DNA from: Rhodamnia argentea
Lineage: Eukaryota; Streptophyta; Magnoliopsida; Myrtales; Myrtaceae
Length of the DNA stretch: 64,000 bases
Direction of reading: 5' to 3'
Assembly (NCBI RefSeq): GCF_020921035.1
Contig: NC_063152.1
Location: 28,829,903 to 28,893,902, forward strand
This document shows, in pieces, positions 11,501 to 21,606 of this stretch (within the stretch, counting starts at the first letter, position 1; every line of letters begins with the position of its first letter). Under the pieces are notes generated by a model, which worked only from the letters and a program-made list of their open reading frames with translations, did not search any database and had not been told where the DNA came from. The translations under genes and the position numbers were made by a program.

Positions 11501-13500
11501 CTATGGTTCTTTCCAAGATATCTTGTTGATTTGAGGAGTATCTTCGGAATCCAAAGTAGAAATTTTTGGAGTATCAGAAATTTCAGAAATTTGATCGGAA
11601 TCTAAAACAACAACTTCTTTAGGAGTAGAAATTGTTAAAGGTTTTTCAACCTTTGGAGTATTCAAAACTGGTTGTTGAACGGAAAAGTCCATAACCTTTT
11701 GCTTTCTTTCCTTTTCTCTTAAAAAATAATTTCTTTTCTCCTGAAGGGCTTCATAAAATTCTTTGCTGAATTTCTTCGGCATTTCAAAATTCTTAAAAAG
11801 AGGTTGTTTTAAATTAGAAGAAGAAGGAGTAGGAATAGACTGGATAGGAGTGGAGTATGAAGAGGTCGACGCACCGATTGTCATTTCAATCCTGTTCAAT
11901 TGTTCGCCTATCGTAAAAATATGTTGATTTGCAAAATTATTTTGTTCAACAATTTTCTTAAATTCCTTTTCTGCTTTAAAATCCTTTTCATCGTCACAAG
12001 GTTTTTTAAAAGGTGCAGCAGGAATTATTTGAGTTCTAAAATCAATATTAATTTTTCTCAGAGGAGGATGATTAGATTCAATTTCATGTCCATCATCTAA
12101 TCTCCATTTAAAAATTTTGTTTATATTAAAAATTTCTCTTTGTTCTAGAAAATGGTTCTCAAACCAATCAAAGAAAAACATATGCTCCCCTAGTTGACCT
12201 AGGAATTCATAATATTGGTCTTTGATCTGTTTGGTTTGTTTTTTAAAATTTTCAAAAAACCAATTTCTGATTTCAAGTATTGTAATCGAATTAAATTCTT
12301 TATTTAAAAGAATTCGATCCGGCACAAAATCTTTTTCTAAAACGTGACATTCGGGGTCTTCATCTTGCTCCATTAGCGAAGGAGTGGGTTCAGGAAATCC
12401 TAAATCCTGTTGTTGATAAACAGGTCTTGAAATTCCCGAGCTCGTGTCGAGATCATTGAGATTTAAATTTCGATCGGAATTTAAAGGAGGGGCACTTGGA
12501 GTTGTCTGTCCATGTGCTCGAGAAATAGAAACTCCTTGGCTACTCTCTGGAATGGTGATAATATGAGGTAGGTTTGGATTTAAATCTACAGACCTTCTAG
12601 AGGAAGAAGCAGAAAAAGGTCTTGAAGAAATGTGAGATGAAATATCAAAAGATCGCCGAGGGAATTGGATGGTTACCCTACCTTCGGGATGTTGCACAAT
12701 ATTGGTTGGACAAACGTTTTGAACAATAGGACGAGGTATCGGATTTTCGATTTCCCATTGTTCTGGCAAAACAACGTCATTCCAACTTATTGCTTTCGGA
12801 ATTATACAATTTGATTTTTTAATATCAGTTGTCAAAAGAAGGGTTTCACCCTTGGGGGCTGAATTTAAAGAATGAACATCAAAAGCGTAACTCATCGCTT
12901 TATAGTGAACCTTATAGATGAGGGAAAGCGGAATTGAACCGTCATCTATCGCATAATTATGAGTCTTGATTTGTAAAACTAGTAATTTCAAAATGTTTCT
13001 ATCTCTTAGTGAAACCGAGAAATTTGGGTAACAATCAAAATGAATATGTCCATTGCATAAAGAAGTCTCAATGGTTGCAAGTATAGAATTTCATAACGCA
13101 AAAATCTAGAATCACGCAAAACTAACAAAATTGAAGTATTTAAACCTTCTTTTAAAAGTGGTTTAATCCCAATTTGAACCATACCAAAATGAAGGTAATT
13201 ATGCTTCTGGGCGTGTTTCTTGACAGAATCCTTATTCAAAAGTGGAATTAAAGAATAAGAAGAATTAAGAGGAATGTCATGTTCCTCTGTAGTAATAACA
13301 TAATTAGAAGATTTAGAAATCTTTCTAAAAGAATATTGTTCATAAATTTGATCATAACGGACTTTTGGAATTTTTCAATTTCGGATTGATTTATTACAAT
13401 CTTCAATGGTAATTTTCTCTCTATGCAAAGGTCTTTCGGTCTGAGAAACCTCAGATATCGAATCTGAAGAAGAAGAATTAGTATGTCTTAAAATATTCAT
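11501..13500 (-). pseudogene. Fossil viral movement-protein region and following linker
   Basis: Minus strand. The region beginning near 13500 carries an N-terminal serine-rich peptide and then a 30K-superfamily movement-protein-like body (GMVQIGIKPLL, TSILLVLRD, the AIDDGSIPLSLIYKVHYKAMSYAFDVHS area around 12870-12980). A long proline/serine-rich linker follows, toward the coat protein. The order movement protein, then coat protein, in one polyprotein fits florendoviruses and petuviruses. It is degraded. Confidence 0.7.
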
Positions 13501-13682
13501 CTTATATAAATAATGTTTCCCAATCACTTGATCAATTCCTCAAAATCCCGCCGACTAACGGTCTTACGCTACCTCTGTCGGGACCACAGCGATATACCAT
13601 AGGTATCCCCTTTCAAGTGATCATTCCACAAAGGTTATACAAAATTTCACTCAAAAGACCCACTAATTACTCTTCTCCCTCG

Positions 13683-13694
13683 TCTCCGATACCA
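13683..13694 (-). other. Viral tRNA-Met primer-binding site (diverged)
   Basis: On the minus strand this reads TGGTATCGGAGA, close to the plant pararetroviral primer-binding site TGGTATCAGAGC complementary to initiator tRNA-Met. It lies about 190 bp upstream of the movement-protein region, the expected place in the leader. Confidence 0.65.
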
Positions 13695-13739
13695 TAAGGG
13701 AACTTATACCCTACATAAAATTCGCGTTACATATTTAAA

Positions 13740-13942
13740 CGCAAAATCCATTATTTTCTGCGACTGATTGTGACACCTCGTTGTGGATTGGAATGAGTTT
13801 ACCTTATTTTTTTTCGTGTTTTCTTCCTTGCTGGTTCTCCAATCGGGTAAGGTGGGCAACATGTGAATATTTATCAATTAAAAATAAATGTGGATAACGT
13901 GCGTGCGTGTGCAATCTATGAATTAAATGTCTGATTGGAGGA
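13740..13942. repeat. Right flank of the viral insertion, paralogous to 28515-28645
   Basis: AATCCAT, ATTTTCT, CGACTGATT, then GAGTTTACCTT and TTTTCTTCC, TGGTTCTCCA align with the same ordered blocks at 28520-28620. With 5560-5640 this brackets the virus. The end (13921-13942) aligns with about 28905-28926 just before the LTR target site. Confidence 0.7.
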
Positions 13943-16524
13943 TGTCGCGACCTAAAAATTCTAAAAAAAAAATTTCTAGGCTAATGGATTATCGGGTTAA
14001 TTATTTAACCAACCTAACTCGGACTCTCCCAAGTCCATACCAAATCGCAACTTGAGGTTCAATTGATTAACATGCAATGTATTTTAATTTTGGAGCCGCC
14101 ACTAATCATTTTTGGTAGGTCGATTAGAAACCTAAATAAAATAGCGGGAGAACTATTTTATTCCTACGAACCGGAGATTAAGAGTTCGGGGACTTGATTA
14201 CGTTAGATTACTCTAACGCCCTTTCGGTACCATTTTATTTCATGAAAAATCATTAGAGAAGGCAACATTGATTTTAACCTAAGTCACTAACAAAGGTTAT
14301 CATGCGGGTGCACAATCAATTAATGAACATCCAGAAGTCAATATAATCAAGGGAGCATGCGCCACACAAAATAGTTCTTTTTTTTTAATTTTCGATTTTT
14401 ATATGAATGCATGAGAGACTACACTATATGCAATGGCATGGATTAAATGCAAGACTAAACTAGATTACATGCAAACTAAATGAATGCACAAGTAGGACCA
14501 TGATTAAATTAACTACGTGACACGTGTATTAATTAAAAGAAGACATGCAATTCTAATATGCAATATAAGCTAAAATGCAACCTAATATGACATGGCAAGA
14601 AATAATGACGTGGCATGGATGACGTGGCATGTATGACGTGGCAAGGATGACGTGGCAAGGATGAATGATTTTTTTTTTTGTATTTTCGGATGAATTAATT
14701 TCCTAAAATAGAACTATGCCAAAACAATATTTATCTTGCATATTTTAGAGTTCAAATTGACCTAAACCCTAATATATTAAGATAGATTATTTTAGGCATA
14801 AAATTCTGTTTAAACATGCAATTTCTATTCTAGTATGCAATCTAACCTAAATAAAAAAAAATTAGATATGCAATATCTACATGATGTTATTTTTTAAAAG
14901 ATGCAATTTTCAGATATGCAAAGTGAATGAATGCAATTTTTTTAGAATTTTTGAGATCGGATCATGCAACGGGTATATTCTAAAAAAATATGACAATCAA
15001 GCAATTCAAATCAAATGAGGAAAGTGAATATGCCAATCAATGTCAAACAAGAAAGTGGATATATCAATCAAGTTTTGGAATATTTCGCGAATATTTGAAT
15101 CAATCTTTAATTCGTAATCCTACGATTAACGATTGAACCCAAATCCTTACCTAATCGAGTATTCCATCAATAATCTTAAAGATGGACGTTCTCGATCGTT
15201 CGACAAGTTGCGAATTAGGAAAGAAAATTTTCCTAATCAACCTGTATTTTGAAAAAATATCCACTTTTATGCAATTTATTCAAGATGTGCAATATACGCT
15301 GAGATATGCAAATATTTTCAAACAAGCAAGTGGATATACCAAAGTTCAAGATAGGAAATTTACCGGTAATTGCAAAATTCAATTTCCTAAATTGAACTTT
15401 TGTACCTAAAATTTGCAGCTCCTATTGCTTGAGAAACGGACGCGGCTAGCTAAGAACTTGCGGCAAGCCTATGAGCTCAAACAAACAGGAATTTGCAGCA
15501 ATGAACTTGGACGTTAGCCAGCGTAAATAGCGAGGAATTTGACGCTCCGAAAGTGTGATAAGCCGCCCTAATTGTGAGCCAAAATCTGCACTGATTAGTC
15601 GCAAATAATCACTAAAATAAGGCTGTTTTTATCACCGAACAGGAGCAGATCTGAACACTAATTTGCAGCGAACTAACTCCCAGTACAGCAGGGAACTCGG
15701 CACTGATTATCAACCAGAAAAATGCCCAAACAGAGGCTCGAAAGTTGGCTGAAAAGCCAACCAATCTCCTGGACAGCGGCTACTTCAACGGTAAGGTTGG
15801 GTCGGCACAAGCAAAAGCGAGCGACGGCGACAACTCGAACTCAAGAGTGGACATCAACGTCGGGGGATGAGCAGCGACGTCTGGGACTGTTGGTGGTGTC
15901 GTTGGGATTGAGGAATAGCGACGTCGGCTTCAGGTGGATAGGCGACGGAAAGTGAGATGGCGTATGGGAGCTCCACCGGACAAGACCACCGTCCTTCAAG
16001 CTTTTCCTCTCACGTGTTATCTAGAGCTTGTGAGGAGGAATTTTTTTTTTTTTTTTTTAATTTTCTGACTGAGTCCCCCCTTCCTCGTGTTGTGAGCAAG
16101 CTCCCTATTTATAGAACAAACTAGGGTTTCGCGACTTTCGTTTAATTACGAAGTAGTCCCTTAACTTCAGGTAATCGCAATTTGATCCAGAGACAAATTA
16201 TTCCATTTCATAAAGTCTTTTTCTCAAATAAAACATTAAATGGGCTGTTTTAAACTCAAATTAGACCTCAAGACCTTAATGAATTTTTTCGGAGTTGCCC
16301 CCTAGCTAGCCGAATTCTGCTATTTGAGCTTTGGTCCACCGCTCTTCGATTGGAATCCATTTTCCACCACCCATCCGATTAAATGTAAATGCAATGTAAT
16401 GCAACATGATGCTAAAAATAAATATGAAAAATGATTTGATTATTTTTGGTAGGAATTAAAATTAATTCCTCATTTTTATGCAAAATAAATGACTAAAAAG
16501 ATAGTCAAAATTTAGGTGTCAACA
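13943..16524 (-). mobile_element. Solo LTR, Ty3/gypsy (Tat/Ogre-like), 2582 bp
   Basis: The sequence begins TGTCGCGACC and ends GGTGTCAACA, and is flanked by perfect 5-bp direct repeats GAGGA (13938-13942 and 16525-16529). Read on the minus strand it starts TGTTGACACC and ends GGTCGCGACA. A TATA box (TATAAATAGGG) lies on the minus strand at about 16104-16113. Its minus-strand 3' part shares GGTACCGAAAGGGCGTT, TCCCCGAAC and AATGATT-GTGGCG-CTCC with the LTR piece at 38950-39110, so both belong to related LTR families. No internal domains are present, so it is a solo LTR left by recombination. The unoccupied target is visible in unit 2 at about 28905-28945. Confidence 0.88.
14605..14660. repeat. 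Four 14-bp tandem copies of a TGACGTGG box inside the LTR
   Basis: Four consecutive units of ATGACGTGGCAWGK (14605, 14619, 14633, 14647). The core TGACGTGG is the hybrid C/G-box bound by plant bZIP factors. A CACGTG G-box lies about 80 bp away (14520-14525). In the LTR's own orientation the array lies about 1.45 kb past the TATA box. Confidence 0.8.
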
Positions 16525-16529
16525 GAGGA

Positions 16530-16876
16530 GAAGGGTCCGATCCTTTCCCCGGTAACGAATTGAATTAGTCAACATAGAGAGAAACTTATCCGTTGTCACT
16601 TTTGACTATGACTTTTCTACCGCGAAAACAAACTTGAACCCGTCTCTTAAACAAATATGACTGCGTCAAGCTCGGTCCATAAGGACGAGAAGAATGAGAA
16701 ATCACCCACCTCCTCTTTCCCCCTTTCTCTCTCCCTTCCTTTACTGCCTCTTGTATAAGGTACCGCACAGCCTCTTTGCTCTTCATAGTCTTCTTCATCT
16801 TACACTTTCATCACATTTATCTCCTACATTACTCCCAGTAGACACACTTCAAGCTTTCGAGGCGGTAAAAGAACAG
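16530..16876 (+). promoter_or_regulatory. Promoter and 5'-UTR of BAP-like gene A1
   Basis: The region aligns with the A2 and A3 promoters. The block GCGTCAAGCTC-GGTC is at 16663-16677 (A2 29078-29097, A3 44513-44532). A TATA-like GTATAAGG is at 16753-16760 where A2 and A3 have a TATATATATA run. The 5'-UTR is CT-rich with TTCATAG-CTTCTTC. A W-box-like TTTTGACTATGAC lies at 16604-16616. Homology with unit 2 begins right at the LTR target duplication. Confidence 0.6.
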
Positions 16877-17407
16877 ATGAAGCGAGCTTTGGAAATCACT
16901 TTGATATCCGGAGAGAACCTACGGCTCAACAAAAAGCCTGTGAAAAACGCGGTCGCAGTGGTCCGAGTGGAGCCCGGCCGGGAGTGCTCCACCAAACCCG
17001 CGCCGGAGAAAGGAACAAATCCCGAGTGGAACGAGAATCTCGTTGTTGACTTGCCGCAGCATGCGGGCTTCATTACCGTGGAAGTGAAGTGCAAGAGCTC
17101 GTCGGGTAGTTACAAGCTCATTGGCGGGGCGACAGTACCGGTTTCAGACTTCGCTGGGGATTTTGGCGCGCCGAAGGGTTACGTGCAATTTCTGAGTTAT
17201 AGGTTGAGGGATTCTCATGGCGTGCGGACAGATGGCATCATTAACATCTCGGCAAAAATGGCCGCGCCGGCAGCGGCACCGGCACACTCGTATGAGGTTC
17301 CGCGGCCGGAGATGGGAGTGCCAGCCGGTGATCAGAGGAAGATGGTGTCGGCCGGTGGATTGGTGACTGGAGTCCCAGTTTGGTACGCTCAGCCTTGTAG
17401 ATGTTGA
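16877..17407 (+). CDS. BAP2-like: BAP-like C2-domain protein, type A copy 1
   Basis: Single exon, 176 residues. The start MKRALEIT is chosen because A2, A3 and A4 all begin MKR-FEIT; an in-frame ATG at 16694 would add a proline/leucine-rich stretch that is really the 5'-UTR beyond the TATA box. The C2 domain covers about residues 4-128 with ITLISGENLRLNKKPVKNAV, TNPEWNENLVVDLP, GFITVEVKC, GSYKLIGGATVPVSDF, QFLSYRLRD and GIINISAK. An alanine/proline linker precedes the family tail LVTGVPVWYAQPCRC. The third calcium loop reads SSSGSYKLIGG with no Asp, unlike type B and A4. Likely a membrane-associated BON1/copine partner by family; not proven. Confidence 0.93.
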   Translation: MKRALEITLISGENLRLNKKPVKNAVAVVRVEPGRECSTKPAPEKGTNPEWNENLVVDLPQHAGFITVEVKCKSSSGSYKLIGGATVPVSDFAGDFGAPKGYVQFLSYRLRDSHGVRTDGIINISAKMAAPAAAPAHSYEVPRPEMGVPAGDQRKMVSAGGLVTGVPVWYAQPCRC

Positions 17408-19039
17408 AGCCAGAGCTGATCAAACTAAGTTGACCTTTTCTGTCAGACTGACATGACTTTTTTTTTTTTTCGGGTCCAATGCTAACATGACATTGTAAAC
17501 ACAGTATTTGCAATGGAAAATTTCCATTGACCGATAATATGTGGGTATGGTGAACATTCTCAACTTTTGAGGCCAGCAATACCGTTTCTAAAACGCGACA
17601 TTTTTTTTTTTTTTTTAAGTTTCACTTGGTTCTCAGCTGTACAATCTTGAACACAAATATATATTTTCATAAGAACAACGGGGTAGGAAGATACTTTTAT
17701 ACTTCTAATCACGTCATCAGAAGTAAGATTTATTTTTGAATCGTTAATCAAAGCAATTGATCACGTGAGTTTCACCCGAAATCCAGATGAATCTTATCAA
17801 TATTAATAACTCAAATTATATATAATCTATGAATTCATATTCATTAAAGTATGTATCCTTTTGGAGATAATTACAACACTATAAAGTTAAATATAAAATG
17901 AATAGATTTCAAGCACATACGATAAAAAGGGCTAGGATTGCGTTTGGTTAAGTTTCGGAAGACGCAGAGTCATCTTCCCAATGGTTTTTTTAATGCAGGT
18001 GTGGATAGGGTTTGGATATTTGATTCCGATTTATATCGGGTGTGGAAGTAGGCCCTTGGGCAGTCGGCAAGACCTTAAGCGAGGGCCATTGAGCTGGCGA
18101 GACCCCAAGCAAGGCGAGGCCAAGGTTGCGCAGCATTAAGCGAGCCAGATCTGGACTTTAGCGTCGTGTGAGCCTCGTGGCGGGTCGCTGAGGCCATGTG
18201 ACTCCAAGTGACAAGACGTTGGTGTCGCGCGACCCATGTTGGCATGCCGCATCCGTGCAGCCTCTTCGAGCCACCTCCGCGAAGTCCAGATTTGCGAGGT
18301 GAGGGTGAGTAGTCGCGAGGGCAAGAATGTAATATGGAAATATTGGTAGCGGTAATATTAGAAAGAAAAAAAAGTTGATTAACGTTGGAAGCTACCGCGA
18401 ACCTAAATCCCCACTTGCCCTAATTTGGGATTTCAGCTTTGCTTCCCAAAAGTGGTTGAAATTGTTTCTTTCACCAAAAAAATTTTCCTCGAGAATTTTA
18501 AAGACTAAAAATCCATTAAAAAACTTGAATCAATAGTATCATATATATTATTATGTGCGCGAATTAGAACATGATAAAGATTGTTTCTTTCTAGACAGAG
18601 TGTCGAAAATTCCATATCTCGCCATCTGCTCGTGTTTTCATCTGCATGTTACGGACATACCCTGTCTATACTATCAATGGAGCATATCACCGGTTGTATT
18701 CTCTAGTCTGTTTCCAGATCGATCCCAAAGTTTTTTGTGCTTTAGTTGATGGAGGATCAATCTTTTTTCCAATTAAATATTTCTCGTATTAATGACTGGT
18801 GGGTTGACTTTAAAGTCAATCGTGCTTTAGCTCCCTTTAGATATGTCCAGCCTTCCCTTTGGTGGGACAAGCAATATAGATGACAACCGATGCGCGGATT
18901 ATGACAAGCGATGCACCGGTTCCTGAGACGTCACAAATAATATACGCAAAGGTGCGCATGCTTTTCATGTGTCATCATTCTCTTGTAACATCGGAACGCC
19001 CGCCACGACGACTTGAAAAGTTTATATTTGTCAACGATA
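17408..19039. other. Downstream flank of A1, duplicated in units 2 and 3
   Basis: No gene is seen. Segment 17430-17660 matches the A2 downstream region (29870-30080: ACATTGTAAACACA, AATTTCCATGGACC-like). A GC-rich patch at 18050-18310 with GCGACCC/GAGGC phrases matches 30590-31080. TCGAGCCACCTCC, GTCCAGATTTGC and TAGTCGCGA (18268-18320) recur at 31041-31100. Segment 18795-19020 (GGGTTGACTTTAAAGTC, GTGTCATCATTCTC) recurs at 31470-31610 and 46430-46980. Confidence 0.6.
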
Positions 19040-19768
19040 GGAAAATTATCAAAAAAGTTCTAAATCTATTGTAGTTGTGCCAATTCAGTGTTTTTTTTTC
19101 TTGGTGATTTAGTTCTAAATTTTTACAATTGTATAAATTCAGTCCATTTGAAAAATTTTGATTATCCGGAGCCGACGTGGACGCCGATCAATTTTTCATT
19201 TTGTTCCTTTTTTCTCTTCTCCTTCCCCCTTCTTCTACGGGCCGGCGAGGTCGGCCATCCCTCCGGCCATCGCCGAGGTTCGCCGACTAACTGGAGGAAG
19301 AAGAGAGAAGGGAAAGGAAATAAAATAAAATAATTCAAAAAAAGTATTAACTTGTTTATGTCGCCAACCGGTAGGGGTTCAAAATCGAACCGAAAAACCA
19401 AACCAAATCGCTAACCGAACCGAAAATTTTGCACGCTTCGGTTTGGTTCGGTTTTCGGTTAGGATAATGAAAAATAACCATTCTTTCTTTTTTAGTTTGG
19501 GTTATTTCGATTTGGTTTGTATTCGGTTTGGTTTGCGATTCAGTTCGGTTTAGCTACTCATCCTAACGGTTCGGTTCGATTTTTCGAAAAAAAAAAGTAA
19601 TCGAATCGAACATAACTGTTGACACCCCTACCGACCGACCAAAATTGACCGTATGGACTGAATTGACACAATTGCAAAATGTTTAGAACTGAATCGGCCA
19701 AAGAAAAAAATTTAGGAGTAAATTGACATAATTACAATAAGTTTAGGACTTTTTTGGTAATTTTTCCG
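19040..19768. mobile_element. Fold-back element with a nested MITE
   Basis: Terminal inverted repeats are about 100 bp and imperfect: the left GGAAAATTATCAAAAAAGTTC and the right, in reverse complement, GGAAAAATTACCAAAAAAGTC. Both arms carry the CCTAAATTTTTACAATTG / AATTCAGTCC type phrases of this family, seen also at 50027-50500. The centre has a GC-rich core (19235-19290). Nested inside is a second short element at 19372-19630. Confidence 0.7.
19372..19630. mobile_element. Nested MITE rich in GGTTCGGTTT, hAT-like
   Basis: The left end is TAGGGGTTCAAAATCGAACC; the right end in reverse complement is TAGGGGTGTCAAC. Arms consist of AACCGAAC / GGTTCGGT repeats. Flanks CCAACCGG and CCGACCGA are similar but not identical, so an 8-bp target duplication is only suggested. 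It is related to the element at 48776-49413. Confidence 0.55.
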
Positions 19769-19988
19769 GTAATGACTTTTCCCTTTCATTGGTCAATCTA
19801 AACAACATCTCATATGCGATGGACAGATCATAAATATTTTTTAAATTCCTGGACGATATAGAGATTCACTCTCAAATTACATATCTTACGAATATCTTAA
19901 TTTACTTGCTCCTATTTGGATTTATTAAAATTTATTCGAAAACCTCAATAATTTTTTCGATTAATTTAAGAACTAATTGTGGTTTAAC

Positions 19989-19990
<2 letters not shown>

Positions 19991-20034
<44 letters not shown>
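19991..20034. repeat. (CT)22 microsatellite
   Basis: An uninterrupted 44-bp CT dinucleotide run within AT-rich sequence. It is absent from the paralogous place in unit 2 (about 31880), where GCTCTTCTAAAG stands instead, so it expanded after duplication. Confidence 0.95.
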
Positions 20035-20036
<2 letters not shown>

Positions 20037-20199
20037 TTATCTTTTACCATTTTTTTATTTATCTTTGTCCAAGCGCCTTAAATCTGTGACTCTTATATGA
20101 ATTTACAATTTTTGTTTGTTTGTCTCATTATTTTTCCTACGCGCAAAAAAGGAACGCGCTTCTCCAACGCACTAAAAAACTTCAACGAAATGTATAATT

Positions 20200-20390
20200 A
20201 AGTGGGAGTTGATAGCCCGATAGTCCGATAGTACTGTTAATTATTTTTTGTCGCACGATATCCCAATAACGAGTGCTTTATGAAAAACACGCAATGATGC
20301 TATGCGAATCTACGGTTGAGATTATATTGTTACGGACGGTACTGTCGGGAAAGCATTTTCCTAATTAAGCTTTAAAAAATCAGTCCTTCC
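20200..20390. repeat. Dispersed repeat, copy shared with 24420-24590
   Basis: Ordered matches include TAGTCCGATAGT / TAGTCCGACAAT, AATTATTT, ACGATCTCTCAAT-like, AATCTACGGTTGAGATTAT versus GATTTACGGTTGAAATT, and GGAAAGCATTTTCCT. It is a non-coding duplicated block lying downstream of A1 and upstream of B2. Confidence 0.55.
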
Positions 20391-20407
20391 ATAACCGACT
20401 TCGAACT

Positions 20408-20735
20408 CTACAGAGAACTAAAATGAAGGACCTCTTCCACCTCATTGAGGATACGATCGGTGTCGGCGAGGTTCCAGCAAAGGAGGAGCTCATCGATGAT
20501 GCCGAGACTGTCTCTGGTCATCGAGAATCCAGGAAAGATCTTATCGACGTCACTCCTCACGTTCTCCTTCATCAACTGGCCAAGTGAAGAAGCCTGCGTG
20601 GCTGGCCGAGCAACTGAACCTGGAATAGGCCGGTCAAGAGAGCGTGGTCGCGGTGGACCGGTTCGGAGGGAAGTGGAAGAGGATGCGAAGTGGATGTGGC
20701 GGCAGCGTCGAAGTCTTGTGAATGACTTCCTGTTT
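20408..20735 (-). pseudogene. Unidentified protein-coding fragment lacking a proper start
   Basis: On the minus strand one frame stays open for about 105 codons before a stop at 20408-20410, with protein-like composition. The C-terminal part, beginning at the only late Met (20570-20572), contains RSDVDKIFPGFSMTRDSL and then GIIDELLLCWNLADTDRIL and NEVEEVLHFSSL. The upstream part is arginine/proline-rich. No acceptable start or promoter is seen. I do not recognise the family. It may be the last exon of a gene captured or duplicated here, or a gene relic. It does not appear in the paralogous parts of units 2 and 3. Confidence 0.45.
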
Positions 20736-20854
20736 TATAATCAATTTATATTAATTGTCAAGGAAAAGGTTAATGGAAGTTTCTTTTCATTTTCCGCCTC
20801 TCTTCGCCCAATGGGAAGTTATGCCGATGACAAAAGCTGAAAAGAGCTAGTTGA

Positions 20855-21437
20855 TGTTGGCCCATTGGAAGTCCACTGAGCTAGCTAGGCGATAGTGGTC
20901 GACCGCCCGCCGTGCAAAGCTAGTATCAAGGGCCGACAAAATCCCCGTGCAATGATAGGCAGTGATACGTGCGTGAACCCGATCATGGACCATGCCGTGG
21001 ACCAGGGCGTGGACCATGCACCGTGGAAAAAGAGCGACCCGAGTCGACCGAGCAAGATCCAGGAAGGATGGCCTCATCGATCAACGTACGATCCAATGCA
21101 TGGACCAGAGCATGATCGGCATAAGCCGGCACATGATCTGCACGCTTGGCGCATGGCCTGGCACACGGATAGGCATGATCCGTGGACGATTCTGGTGAGC
21201 CCAAGAGTCATCCTAGGGTCTATCCCAGCAACGATGAGGACATAGGAAAAACGAAGAGTCTTGTAAGGGACAACTCATGTATGACAAATCATAGAGATTC
21301 AAATAGATAAGACAAGGAGAATAGGACAAGAAGAAAAAGACAAAGCTAATAGGTCCCCATTTTTGTATAAATAGAGGTATTCCCCCTCATTTGTAACCAC
21401 TTTGTACATATTGCAATAGACTTTCATTCTCTCCCAT

Positions 21438-21479
<42 letters not shown>

Positions 21480-21606
21480 GATCCGAGCAGCCAAGTGAGC
21501 ATGAGTGATCGATTCTTGGGCAAGGCTTGGCTTAGACGCTCCATCGATCCCACGAGCCTAAGTTGCTGCAGGTCTCGGTCTTGATCACTTGCCCTTGACA
21601 CTAACA
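20855..21606 (+). mobile_element. LTR-like sequence (solo LTR or truncated element), 752 bp
   Basis: It starts TGTTGGCCC and ends CACTAACA, so it is bounded by TGTT and AACA. A strong TATAAATAGAGG promoter element lies at about 21368-21379, followed by a CT-rich leader with a (CT) microsatellite, as in LTR promoters. No direct target repeats match (GTTGA left, TCAAC right), so it may be a truncated element, with 21607 onward internal or rearranged flank. Family is not assigned. Confidence 0.5.
21441..21477. repeat. (TC)18 microsatellite
   Basis: A 37-bp uninterrupted TC run just downstream of the TATAAATAGAGG element inside the LTR-like sequence. Confidence 0.95.

Larger units (their letters stand above)
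5700..13742. mobile_element. Endogenous caulimovirid (florendovirus-like), rearranged and broken
   Basis: A fossil pararetrovirus in two halves facing each other. The + half holds reverse transcriptase-RNase H, a second ORF and an intergenic region (about 6231-9275). The minus half holds leader, movement protein, coat protein and protease (13742 down to about 9300). A leader-type segment occurs as inverted copies at 6111-6230 and 9157-9275. A second ORF after RNase H, plus movement protein, coat protein with zinc knuckle, and protease upstream of reverse transcriptase, fits Florendovirus within Caulimoviridae; Petuvirus is the main alternative. There is no integrase and there are no LTRs. The frames are broken at several places, roughly half a dozen or more, so it is not a whole virus. 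The paralogous block at 28.3-28.6 kb lacks it, so it probably entered after units 1 and 2 separated. The left edge (5650-6060) is uncertain. Confidence 0.85.

Noticed and set aside
16694-16876. N-terminal extension of A1 from the upstream in-frame ATG
   Set aside because: It would cover the TATA box and CT-rich leader, and A2, A3 and A4 all support the start at MKR.
20445-20840. Plus-strand 131-residue open frame
   Set aside because: It overlaps the more protein-like minus-strand fragment (20408-20735) and has low-complexity Arg/Ser/Gly composition with no domain.
20847-21245. Overlapping open frames rich in His, Met and Asp
   Set aside because: They arise from repeated CATGGACC / GATCATG-like phrases inside the LTR-like sequence.
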